DNA from: JAGQRJ01 sp041402045
GTDB lineage: Bacteria > Planctomycetota > J058
Direction of reading: 5' to 3'
NCBI GenBank assembly: GCA_041402045.1
Contig: JAWKSZ010000042.1
Location: 1 to 64,000, forward strand
Length of the DNA stretch: 64,000 bases
Notes under the pieces: model-generated
The model's database searches: none
Seen by the model: only the letters and a program-made list of their open reading frames with translations
Told to the model about the DNA's origin: nothing
Made by a program: the position numbers and the translations under genes
Shown here: one piece after another, positions 57,475-64,000 of the stretch
Layout of the letters: every line of letters begins with the position of its first letter
Numbering within the stretch: the first letter of the stretch is position 1

Positions 57475-58461
57475 ATGGCTTCCAAAGTTCTGGTGATCAC
57501 CGAGGTGCGCGACGGCAAGGCCAAGAAGGGCTCGCTGGAGTGCCTGGCCGAGGCCTCGCGGCAGAAGGCCGCCCTGGGCGGCGGCGACGTGACCGCGCTC
57601 GTGATCGGCGGCCCCTCGGCCAAGGACGCGGCGGGTGAGCTCGGCGCCCAAGGCGCGGACCGCGTGCTGTGCGCGACCGCGGACTGGCTCGACCCCTACA
57701 ACGGCGACGCCTACGCGCGGCTCGCGGTCAACGCGATCAAGCAGGAGTCCCCGGACGTGGTGCTCGTCGCCGCGACCCTCGACGGCAAGGACCTCGCGCC
57801 CCGGATCGCGGCGCACCTCGACGTGGGCTACGCCGCCGACGTGACCGGCATGACCGTCGACGGCGGCAAGCTCGTGCTGACCCGCCCGGTCTACGCGGGC
57901 AAGGCCTACGCCAAGGTCAGCCTGACCAAGACCCCGCAGCTCGCCTCGCCCCGGCCGAACACCTTCGGCCTGCTCGAGGGCGGCGCCGCCGCCGGCGCCG
58001 TGAGCGAGCTCGCTGTCGACTTCAGCGCCGCCGACGTGGGCGCGACCGTCACCGGCGAGTCCGCGGCCAGCGCCGGCAAGGCCGACCTGACCGAGGCCTC
58101 GGTGATCGTCTCCGGCGGTCGCGGCCTCAAGGGCCCCGAGAACTTCGCCATGCTCGAGGAGCTGGCGCAGGAGCTCGGCGCCACCGTGGGCGCGTCCCGC
58201 GCCGTGGTCGACGCCGGCTGGCGTCCCCACTCGGACCAGGTCGGGCAGACCGGCAAGACCGTGTCCCCCAACCTCTACTTCGCGATCGGGATCTCGGGGG
58301 CGATCCAACACCTGGCGGGCATGTCGACCTCCAAGTGCATCGTCGCCGTCAACAAGGACGCCGACGCCCCGATCTTCAAGGTCGCCGACTACGGGATCGT
58401 GGGCGACCTGTTCGAGGTCGTGCCGAAGATGATCGAGCACGTGAAGTCGCTCAAGGCGTAG
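57475..58461 (+). CDS. etfA: Electron-transfer flavoprotein, alpha subunit
   Basis: The product is 328 aa. The C-terminal FAD domain is textbook: GRGLKGPENFAMLEELA, ASRAVVDAGWRPHSDQVGQTGKTVSP, LYFAIGISGAIQHLAGM and VNKDADAPIFKVADYGIVGD. The N-terminal domain is the EtfAB fold shared with EtfB. It ends before a strong hairpin terminator, so the operon is etfBA only. Confidence 0.97.
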   Translation: MASKVLVITEVRDGKAKKGSLECLAEASRQKAALGGGDVTALVIGGPSAKDAAGELGAQGADRVLCATADWLDPYNGDAYARLAVNAIKQESPDVVLVAATLDGKDLAPRIAAHLDVGYAADVTGMTVDGGKLVLTRPVYAGKAYAKVSLTKTPQLASPRPNTFGLLEGGAAAGAVSELAVDFSAADVGATVTGESAASAGKADLTEASVIVSGGRGLKGPENFAMLEELAQELGATVGASRAVVDAGWRPHSDQVGQTGKTVSPNLYFAIGISGAIQHLAGMSTSKCIVAVNKDADAPIFKVADYGIVGDLFEVVPKMIEHVKSLKA

Positions 58462-58484
58462 ACACCACCCGTCGAGAGACCGCA

Positions 58485-58508
58485 GGGGCCCGCCACACGG
58501 CGGGCCCC
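58485..58508 (+). terminator. Hairpin terminator after etfA
   Basis: GGGGCCCGCC, ACAC loop, GGCGGGCCCC: a perfect 10-bp stem 24 nt after the etfA stop. No U-run. The following gene has its own -10-like box (TAGAAC, 58568-58573). Confidence 0.7.
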
Positions 58509-58579
58509 GTCGCGTTGGTTCCCGGTAAAGAACCTGCGCTGAGCCTTACGGGCGGGCACCCCTCGGATAGAACGGAGCC

Positions 58580-59431
58580 ATGGAGCTGACCCTGGCCTGG
58601 ATCCTCGTGGGGCTCGTGATCGCCGTGCACCTGTTCACGGTGCAGTCGAGCCTGCTCGCCTGGAAGAACGCCCGCCGCGGGCGCTTCGACCTCGACGCGC
58701 TCCAGGTGCGCACCGGGCTCCTGCGCCGCGCCGAGCTCGAGGCCCTCGTCGGCGCCCCCGGCCCCGACTCGCTCTACCGGGTCGACGCCGCCGCCTGGGC
58801 GCGGCTCCCGCGCCAGCGCCTGGCGCTGCAGATCCTGTTGGGGCCGGTGCCCGGGGTCCTGAGCCTGGCCCTGGGCCTCGCGGCCGCCGCGGTGCAGCTC
58901 AGCGCCGGCGCCCCGGCCTGGGGCTGGGTCGGCGCGGCGGTGGGCGCCTTCGCCTGCGAGATCGCGATCTCCGCGATCTACGTGCTCGGCTGGTCCCCCG
59001 ACGACGAGGTCGACGAGCTCGAGCTCCCCGAGCCCGAGGAGCTCGAGACCCTGGGCGCGATCCCCTGCGCCCGGGCCCTGGGCGGCGTGCTCGACCTCGA
59101 GCTGCGCCGCGTGCAGCAGAACATTGAGCGCACCCTCGCCCACGGCGGCCTGACCTGGTGCGAGCGCACGCTGCTCGGCTTCGCCGAGCGCTGGAGCCGA
59201 CGCAGCTTCCGCCGCGAGCGCCTGCGCGCGGCCAAGCTCCTCGAGTCCACCGAGGCCCTCGCCGAGCAGGTGCGCCACCAGCGCGAGGCCCTGCGCGTCC
59301 TGATCCGCAGCTCCGACGACCTCGACGAGGCGGTCGAGCTCTGCGAGCAGGAGCTCAAGGTGGACGAGCTCTTGCGCGACCTGGAGGGCGAGTCAGCGGC
59401 GGGCGCGCGCCCGGGCCAGGGCCTCCTCTAG
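58580..59431 (+). CDS. Membrane protein, 283 aa
   Basis: ATG 58580, 6 nt after TAGAAC; GGAGCC could also act as a weak ribosome site. Helices: LAWILVGLVIAVHLFTV at 5-21, LLGPVPGVLSLALGLAAAAVQL near 95-115 and WGWVGAAVGAFACEIAISAIYVLG near 115-140. The C-terminal half is helical and charged (LRAAKLLESTEALAEQVRHQREALRVLI), with a coiled-coil look. No family known. The 3' end overlaps the convergent thioredoxin/HEAT gene by 39 nt. Confidence 0.65.
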   Translation: MELTLAWILVGLVIAVHLFTVQSSLLAWKNARRGRFDLDALQVRTGLLRRAELEALVGAPGPDSLYRVDAAAWARLPRQRLALQILLGPVPGVLSLALGLAAAAVQLSAGAPAWGWVGAAVGAFACEIAISAIYVLGWSPDDEVDELELPEPEELETLGAIPCARALGGVLDLELRRVQQNIERTLAHGGLTWCERTLLGFAERWSRRSFRRERLRAAKLLESTEALAEQVRHQREALRVLIRSSDDLDEAVELCEQELKVDELLRDLEGESAAGARPGQGLL

Positions 59432-61039
59432 CGGACCCGCGTAGTCCGCGCCGTGGAGCGGCTCCAGCGCCGCGAGCACCGCGCGCAGGAACACCTCCCG
59501 CGAGCGCGCGTGCTCGCAGGGCGCGTCCAGCGCCTCCTCCAGCGCGGCGCGGATCGCCGGGGTGGGCGCGCGCCGCGCCAGCGCGCCCAGCGCCGCTGCC
59601 GCCCGCGCGCGGTTGGCGTTGCGCGCGTCCAGGCGCCGGAGCAACCAGATCAAGACCCCCTCGGCCTCGGGGTCCGGGAGCGCCGTCAACGCCTGCAGCA
59701 GGTCGCCCAGGACGTTGTTCGGGTTCTGCAGGTAAGCGGCGACCCGGCCGCCGTGGGCCAGCTCCTCGAGCAAGCTCCGCACCTCGGGCAGCAGCCCGCG
59801 CTCCTCGCGCTGCACGATCGCCGCCACCGCCGCGCGGCGGACGTAGTCGTTCGGGTCGCGCAGCGCGCGCAGCCACAGGTCGCCTAGCCCGCGCACTGGC
59901 TCGCGCCCCGCGAGCGCGCTCAGCGCGCGCACCCGGGTGACGGGGTCGGTCTCCCAGCCCGCGAGGGCCACGAGCGCCGGCGTCGAGAGCTCGGGGAGCA
60001 GCGCCGCCCACCCCCGCGCGCGGCGCGCGGCGAGCGGGTCGCTGAGCTCCGGGCGCTGCGGCAGCTCGGCGGGGAGCGGCGGCAGGCGCGGCGGGCTCGG
60101 GGGCAGGCGCTCCGCCGCCGCGACCAGCCCGCCCAGCAGCGAGTCGGCGCTGCGCCCGACCCGGGTCCTGGCCACCGGGGTGGCCCCGGGCCGGAGGTCC
60201 AAGGGCTGCCCCCAAGGGTCGAGCACGAAGAGCTGGGGGTAGGCGCGGACCCCCAGGCGCACGGCGCCCTCGGAGTCGCTCCCCGCCTCGGTCCCTCGGC
60301 GGTGGATCGCGAGGAACACCGCGCGCTCGCGGCTCGCGGCCACCACCTCGGGGTCGCGCCACAGCTCGCGGGCCAGGCGCGCGCAGTGCGGGCAGCCCAC
60401 GCTCCCTACGTAGGCCAGGACCGGCCTGCGTCCAGCCTGGGCCCGGGCGAAGGCCGCCTCGGGGTCGGTCTCCCAGTCCACGTCCCCCGGCGGCCAGCCG
60501 GGCTCGCTCAGCGCCGGCGCGATCCGCGCGTCCAGCGCGCGCAGCTCGCCCTCGGGGGCGCTCTCGCCGGAGTAGCTGCTCGGCGCGCCCGCGGGCCGGG
60601 CGCGCTGGTCGAGGAGCTCGGCGGCTTCGGGGCGCCCGGCGGCCCGCTCGTGACGCGCCTGGACTTGGAGCCGCTCGCGCTCCGAGAGCTCCTCGATCGC
60701 GCGCACCTGCTCCCGGCGCAGGACCAGCTCGCCCTGGGCCACCCGCAGCACGACCTCGCGGCTCGTCTGGCGCACGACCCGCCCCTCGAGGGCGCGCCCG
60801 TTCTTCAAGTGCACCCGCGCGCCGTAGGGTTGGCTGCGGCCGACGGCCTGTCCCCGGGGCAGGCTCGCCTCGGCGGGCGCGACGGGCGTCGGGGCAGCGG
60901 GCGCCGGCGCGGGGGCCGGCGGCGCGTCCCAGAGGGTGGGCTTGAGCGCGAGGGCCACGCCGCAGCCGATCAGCGCGATCCCGACCAGCCCCGCGCAGGC
61001 GCCGCAGCCCTGAGGTGAGGAGTCGTCCGACGGGTCCAT
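59393..61039 (-). CDS. Thioredoxin-fold protein with HEAT repeats
   Basis: The product is 548 aa with ATG 6 nt after TAGTCT (leaderless type). A membrane helix near the N-terminus (ACAGLVGIALIGCGVALAL) anchors it. A small beta domain follows (RVHLKNGRALEGRVV). The thioredoxin-like part has VGCPHCARL, an active-type CPHC motif, then AYPQLFVLDPWG. The rest is HEAT-like (TRVRALSALAGREP, DPNDYVRRAAVAAIVQ). Probably a periplasmic thiol-disulfide or redox-sensing protein; the CPHC dipeptide is that of oxidising DsbA-type enzymes, but the fold around it is more thioredoxin/DUF953-like. Confidence 0.8.
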   Translation of the reverse strand: MDPSDDSSPQGCGACAGLVGIALIGCGVALALKPTLWDAPPAPAPAPAAPTPVAPAEASLPRGQAVGRSQPYGARVHLKNGRALEGRVVRQTSREVVLRVAQGELVLRREQVRAIEELSERERLQVQARHERAAGRPEAAELLDQRARPAGAPSSYSGESAPEGELRALDARIAPALSEPGWPPGDVDWETDPEAAFARAQAGRRPVLAYVGSVGCPHCARLARELWRDPEVVAASRERAVFLAIHRRGTEAGSDSEGAVRLGVRAYPQLFVLDPWGQPLDLRPGATPVARTRVGRSADSLLGGLVAAAERLPPSPPRLPPLPAELPQRPELSDPLAARRARGWAALLPELSTPALVALAGWETDPVTRVRALSALAGREPVRGLGDLWLRALRDPNDYVRRAAVAAIVQREERGLLPEVRSLLEELAHGGRVAAYLQNPNNVLGDLLQALTALPDPEAEGVLIWLLRRLDARNANRARAAAALGALARRAPTPAIRAALEEALDAPCEHARSREVFLRAVLAALEPLHGADYAGPLEEALARARARR

Positions 61040-61045
61040 GCCCGC

Positions 61046-61051
61046 AGACTA
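61046..61051 (-). promoter_or_regulatory. -10 box, leaderless type, of the thioredoxin/HEAT gene
   Basis: TAGTCT on the minus strand, spacer GCGGGC, ATG. No ribosome site. Confidence 0.45.
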
Positions 61052-61066
61052 GCCCCAGTCGCGCGC

Positions 61067-62032
61067 TCAGGCCTCGTCTTCGACGGGCGGGGTCCCGATC
61101 CCCAAGGCGCGCTTGAGGCCCTGCTTGACCCCCTCCGGCACGAACGGGCGCACCCGGTCCCAGAGCACGTAGCCCGGGAGCTGGGTCGGCGACGCGCGCC
61201 AGCTCGGGCGGGGCGGGAGCCCCGCCGGGTCGGCGGCGTTGAGCGGCGGCGCCGAGCGCACCTCGACCGGGGCGCCCTTGAGCGCGACCCAGCTCGCGCG
61301 GTCGAGCTGGTGGGTCACGTGGGGCACCAGGCAGCGCGAGACGCTGGTGAAGCCCGAGGCCGCCAGCAGGTTCGCGAGCGAGCCCTCGGTCAGCCAGAAG
61401 CTGTGGGTGTTGTCGATCGACTGCCACACCGCGCGGGCGCGCTCCTCGGGCGTCGCCTGCTCGGCGTGCTCGCGGTAGGAGAGCCCCCAGTACTCGCGAC
61501 CCTCGAAGCTGCGGGCCTCGGCGGCGCGCAGGGCGACGACCGCGTCCAGGAGCAGGACTCGGGAGCACACCTCGCCGATCCGCGCCACGACCTCGAACAC
61601 GTCGGGGGTGTCGAGGTGGTAGAGGATCCCCGAGCAGATCACCACGTCGAAGCTGCCGTAGCGCTCGCGGCTCAGGTTGCGCACGTCGTCCTGCACGAAC
61701 TCGACACCCTCGAGGCCGAGCGCTTCCTGGGCGAAGCGGCAGCGGGCGAGGAAGGACTCGCGGATCTCGATCCCCACCGCCTGCGCCCCGTGCCGGGCGA
61801 ACTCGAGCGCGTACTGCCCCTCGCCGCAGGCCAGGTCCAGCACCCGCAGGCCCGCGAGCTGGCCCTGATACAGGTCGCTCACCGTCTGCACGAAGCGCCG
61901 CAGGCGCAGGTCGTAGTCGCGGTCCTCGGCGGTGTCGAGCCCAGGGGCGAGCTGGATCCGGTGCATGTTCCAGGGGCCGTGCTCGGCGACGACCGCGTCG
62001 CGGCGGCGGCGGAGGTCTTCGAGGTCGCTCAC
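61067..62032 (-). CDS. SAM-dependent methyltransferase, coupled to a small membrane protein
   Basis: The product is 321 aa from GTG 62032 (GTGA overlap with the 49-aa gene). Class I fold: motif I VLDLACGEGQYALEFA, VGIEIRESFLARCRFA, VQDDVRNLS and the post-I strand DVVICSGILYHLDTPD. The N-terminal 40 residues (MHRIQLAPGLDTAEDRDYD) and the C-terminal tail resemble methyltransferases acting on lipids or sugars. The substrate is unknown. A short gap (27 nt) separates it from the thioredoxin/HEAT gene downstream. Confidence 0.85.
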   Translation of the reverse strand: MSDLEDLRRRRDAVVAEHGPWNMHRIQLAPGLDTAEDRDYDLRLRRFVQTVSDLYQGQLAGLRVLDLACGEGQYALEFARHGAQAVGIEIRESFLARCRFAQEALGLEGVEFVQDDVRNLSRERYGSFDVVICSGILYHLDTPDVFEVVARIGEVCSRVLLLDAVVALRAAEARSFEGREYWGLSYREHAEQATPEERARAVWQSIDNTHSFWLTEGSLANLLAASGFTSVSRCLVPHVTHQLDRASWVALKGAPVEVRSAPPLNAADPAGLPPRPSWRASPTQLPGYVLWDRVRPFVPEGVKQGLKRALGIGTPPVEDEA

Positions 62033-62178
62033 GCGGGGGGCCCCTCCTGCGGCCGCTTCTTCTTGCGCCGCTTGCGCCGGACCCAGGCCAGGATCATGCC
62101 GGCCACCGGCGGGCCGAAGGTCATGAGGACCAACGCCACGACGACGATCAGGATCTCGTAGGGGCCGAGGTAGAGCAC
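62029..62178 (-). CDS. Small single-span membrane protein, 49 aa
   Basis: GTG 62178 lies 5 nt after TACACT, so it is probably leaderless. One membrane helix (ILIVVVALVLMTFGPPVAGMIL, residues 9-30) is followed by a very basic tail (VRRKRRKKKR). The stop overlaps the methyltransferase start by 4 nt, so the two are coupled and perhaps membrane-tethered together. TatA-like in outline (short helix plus charged tail), but no TatA motif. Confidence 0.6.
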   Translation of the reverse strand: MLYLGPYEILIVVVALVLMTFGPPVAGMILAWVRRKRRKKKRPQEGPPA

Positions 62179-62183
62179 GCCGG

Positions 62184-62189
62184 AGTGTA
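62184..62189 (-). promoter_or_regulatory. -10 box, leaderless type, of the 49-aa gene and methyltransferase
   Basis: TACACT on the minus strand, spacer CCGGC, GTG. Confidence 0.45.
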
Positions 62190-62248
62190 GCAGCGGCGTG
62201 ACACACCGCCCCGTCGCCGGGGTCTACTCGGGCTCCGGAGGTGAGGAC

Positions 62249-63159
62249 GTGAGCCTCGAGATCCGCCTGGCCGAGACCCCGGCCGAGCGCCGTCAGGTGT
62301 GCGCGATCCGCCACGCCGCCAACCAGAGCCCGCAACCCCTGGCCGCCTACACCGCCCGGCGGCTGAGCGCGCAGCGCCCCAACCGCGGGACGTGGTGGCT
62401 GGGCTGGGACGGGGCCGAGGCGGTGTGCACCCTGACCCTCTACCCCCTGCGGCTGGGGGTCGGACCCGAGACCTGGGCCGGGTTCGGGATCGGCGGGGTG
62501 GCCACGCTCCCGGAGCACCGCCGGCGCGGGCACGCGAGCGAGCTCTGCCGTGTCCTCACGGAGCGGGAGCAGGCCGCGGGGGCGCGGCTGGGGCTCCTGT
62601 TCAGCGCGATCCCGCCTGGGCTCTACGAGGCCCTCGGGTTCCGCGTGCTCCCCGCCCACGGCTGGAGGACGACGCGCCTGCAGGAGCTCGCGGGCAGCGG
62701 CCCTCGCGCCGAGCTGCGCCCCCTGTGCCCGTTCCGCGAGCGCGAAGAGCTGGTCGCCTGGCACGACGCCTTGCACCCGGGGCTGCGGATCGCGCGGGAC
62801 GCCGGCGCCTGGGAGCGCTCGCTCCAGGACGAGCCCCACGACCTGTTCTTCGCCACCGAACGCGGCTACGTGCGCGTGACCGACGAGGGCGACGAGAGCC
62901 TCGACGTGGCCGAGCTGCTGCCCCTCGACGACGACGCCGCGCTGCGCGCGGTGGCGGAGCTGGCCCAGGCGCTGGGCAAGCGCGAGCTCACGAGCTGGCT
63001 CCCCCCGACCCCGCTCCGCGAGCGCCTGGGCGAGGCGACCTCTCGCGCCACGACGTTGCCCATGCTGCTCGGCGAGGCGCCGGCGGACGGCGTGCAGCTC
63101 TGGGGCCTCGACTACTTCTGGAGCGCGCTCGCGCGCGCGCCCGGGGGTATCCTCGCGGC
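62249..63159 (+). CDS. GNAT-family acetyltransferase (Eis-like outline), stop not found
   Basis: GTG 62249 preceded by GGAGGTGAG. The GNAT core has GGVATLPEHRRRGHA (acetyl-CoA loop, R/Q-x-x-G-x-A), LGLLFSAIPPGLYEALGF and VCTLTLYPL; the length and C-terminal domain recall enhanced-survival (Eis)-type proteins. The coding bias ends near 63140, but the frame has no stop and continues in frame into asd at 63227, probably because an indel in the GCGCGCGC run near 63130 removed the true stop. An alternative is a genuine fusion. The acceptor substrate is unknown. Confidence 0.7.
63148..63153 (+). promoter_or_regulatory. -10-like box before asd
   Basis: TATCCT ends 6 nt before ATG 63160, which opens a 21-codon frame (63160-63225) ending 1 nt before the asd GTG at 63227. 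Confidence 0.4.
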
Positions 63160-63226
63160 ATGCAGCCCCCCGCGATCCCTCGAGTCGAGCTCCCCGCGCC
63201 CGCGCGCGGGACCTGGGGGGCGTGAG

Positions 63227-64000
63227 GTGGGCCAGCGCGTCGGGATCGTCGGCGCCAGCGGGCTCGTCGGCCGCGAGCTGCTCGGGCTGCTCCACGCCCG
63301 CGACTACCCCATGGCGTCGCTGCGCGGCTTCGCCTCTCCGGGATCCGTGGGGCGGACCGTCGAGCACCCGGGCGGGACGCTCCGGCTCGAGCCCCCGAGC
63401 GCCGAGGCCCTGGGCGCCTGCACCCGGGTGTTCCTCTGCGCCGGGGCCGAGGTCTCGCGGGCCTGGGCGCCCGCGGCGCTGGCCGGCGGGGCGCTGGTCG
63501 TCGACACCTCGAGCGCGTTTCGCTACGAGGCCGAGGTCCCGCTGGTCGTGCCCGAGGTCAACCCCTGTAGATCCCGGAGCGCGGCCTGGTCGCTGGACCG
63601 AACTGCACCACCGCGCTCGTGGCTCTGGCCCTCGCGCCCTGCACCGCCTGGCCGGATTGAAGCGCGTGGTCGCGGCCACGCACCAGGCCGCGTCCGGGGC
63701 AGGAGCGCCGGGCTCCCAGGAGCTACGCCGACAACGGGCCGCGGTCGTCGCGGGGGAGGCCCCCGTCCCCTCGCGTTCCCTCGACCGCTGGTCGGGAACC
63801 TGTTCCCCCACGTCGAAGCGTTCCTGCCTGGTGAGGGCTGGGCCACCCGCGAGGAAATGAAGCTGACCTGGGAGGCGCGCTGCTCGAACTGCCGGAGCTC
63901 CTGGTGGTGGCGACCTGCGTGCGGGTGCCCGTCGAGTGCGCCCACATGCGGCCTTGTTCCTCGAGTTCGAGCGGCTGACCCGCGAGGCGGCGCAGGAGGC
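63227..64000 (+). CDS. asd: Aspartate-semialdehyde dehydrogenase, partial and frameshifted
   Basis: Asd reduces aspartyl phosphate to the semialdehyde for lysine, threonine and methionine. GTG 63227 gives VGIVGASGLVGREL (the NADP loop), VFLCAGAEVSR, VVDTSSAFRYE and VPLVVPEVNP. A slip near 63570 hides GPNCTTALVALALAP, which carries the catalytic Cys, and a second near 63650 moves to LKRVVAATHQAASGAG (the typical TYQAASGAG). Further slips separate VGNLFPHVEAFLPGEG, WATREEMKLTWEA and ELLVVATCVRVPVECAHM. The window ends before the stop. Several indels lie in about 300 bp; a sequence-quality cause is likely, since the gene is normally essential. Confidence 0.8.
   Translation, partial: MGQRVGIVGASGLVGRELLGLLHARDYPMASLRGFASPGSVGRTVEHPGGTLRLEPPSAEALGACTRVFLCAGAEVSRAWAPAALAGGALVVDTSSAFRYEAEVPLVVPEVNPCRSRSAAWSLDRTAPPRSWLWPSRPAPPGRIEARGRGHAPGRVRGRSAGLPGATPTTGRGRRGGGPRPLAFPRPLVGNLFPHVEAFLPGEGWATREEMKLTWEARCSNCRSSWWWRPACGCPSSAPTCGLVPRVRAADPRGGAGG

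Noticed and set aside
63160..63225. Attenuator leader peptide for asd
   Set aside because: The 21-codon frame has no run of Lys, Thr or Met codons and no terminator hairpin follows; an indel in the GNAT end is simpler.

Overview
The window is very GC-rich DNA from a Gram-negative bacterium, most likely a Planctomycetota member. I base this on the crowd of membrane-anchored Ser/Thr kinases with TPR or propeller sensor regions, secreted TPR/metallopeptidase and Sel1/DUF4034 proteins, outer-membrane lipid genes (kdsB, an LpxL-type acyltransferase), and GTG starts that overlap upstream stops. Myxococcota is the main alternative. I see no tRNA, rRNA, CRISPR array, insertion sequence or prophage.

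Layout. 0.2-3.5 kb: a coupled three-gene set (secreted PPC-like protein, N-formylglutamate-amidohydrolase-like protein, unknown). 3.6-6 kb: pyrG and kdsB, both frameshifted. 6-9 kb: a large secreted TPR protein with a gluzincin peptidase core, broken by three frameshifts. 9.2-14.4 kb: a poorly preserved stretch holding small membrane proteins, a DUF218 protein, a small P-loop ATPase, a hydrolase-like fragment and a membrane/HEAT protein, nearly all with indels. 14.4-16.3 kb: a TetR/cytochrome P450 pair with a candidate operator. 16.4-25 kb: two kinase-TPR genes around two pentaheme cytochromes and a TPR fragment, which looks like an internally duplicated cassette. 25-29.6 kb: two paralogous secreted proteins and a kinase-propeller gene. 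29.7-34.1 kb: carB overlapping a LarA-family gene. 34.2-38.9 kb: four same-strand paralogous genes (DUF4034/Sel1 lipoproteins) served by three near-identical promoters. 39-40.6 kb: an HNH nuclease-domain protein with a 36-bp tandem repeat. 40.6-46.2 kb: a small gene, an acyl-CoA dehydrogenase/ACP/acyl-AMP ligase operon and an LpxL-type acyltransferase. 46.4-54.3 kb: an APH-type kinase, a Cys-tailed protein, a tail-anchored protein with an IF2-N-like domain, a DUF4375 protein, a membrane protein, a kinase-TPR-SirB1-like fusion and a lipoprotein. 54.4-58.5 kb: a diacylglycerol-kinase-type protein, glutaryl-CoA dehydrogenase-like enzyme and etfBA. 58.6-64 kb: a membrane protein, a thioredoxin/HEAT protein, a methyltransferase with a coupled 49-aa membrane protein, a GNAT protein and the start of asd (cut by the window end).

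Two themes cross the window. First, many genes have a TANNNT-like hexamer (often TAGACT) ending 5-8 nt before the start codon, which implies leaderless transcription. Second, reading frames are often broken by one-base slips that leave good coding sequence on both sides. Essential genes (pyrG, kdsB, asd) are affected, so many breaks are probably sequence errors and not true pseudogenes.
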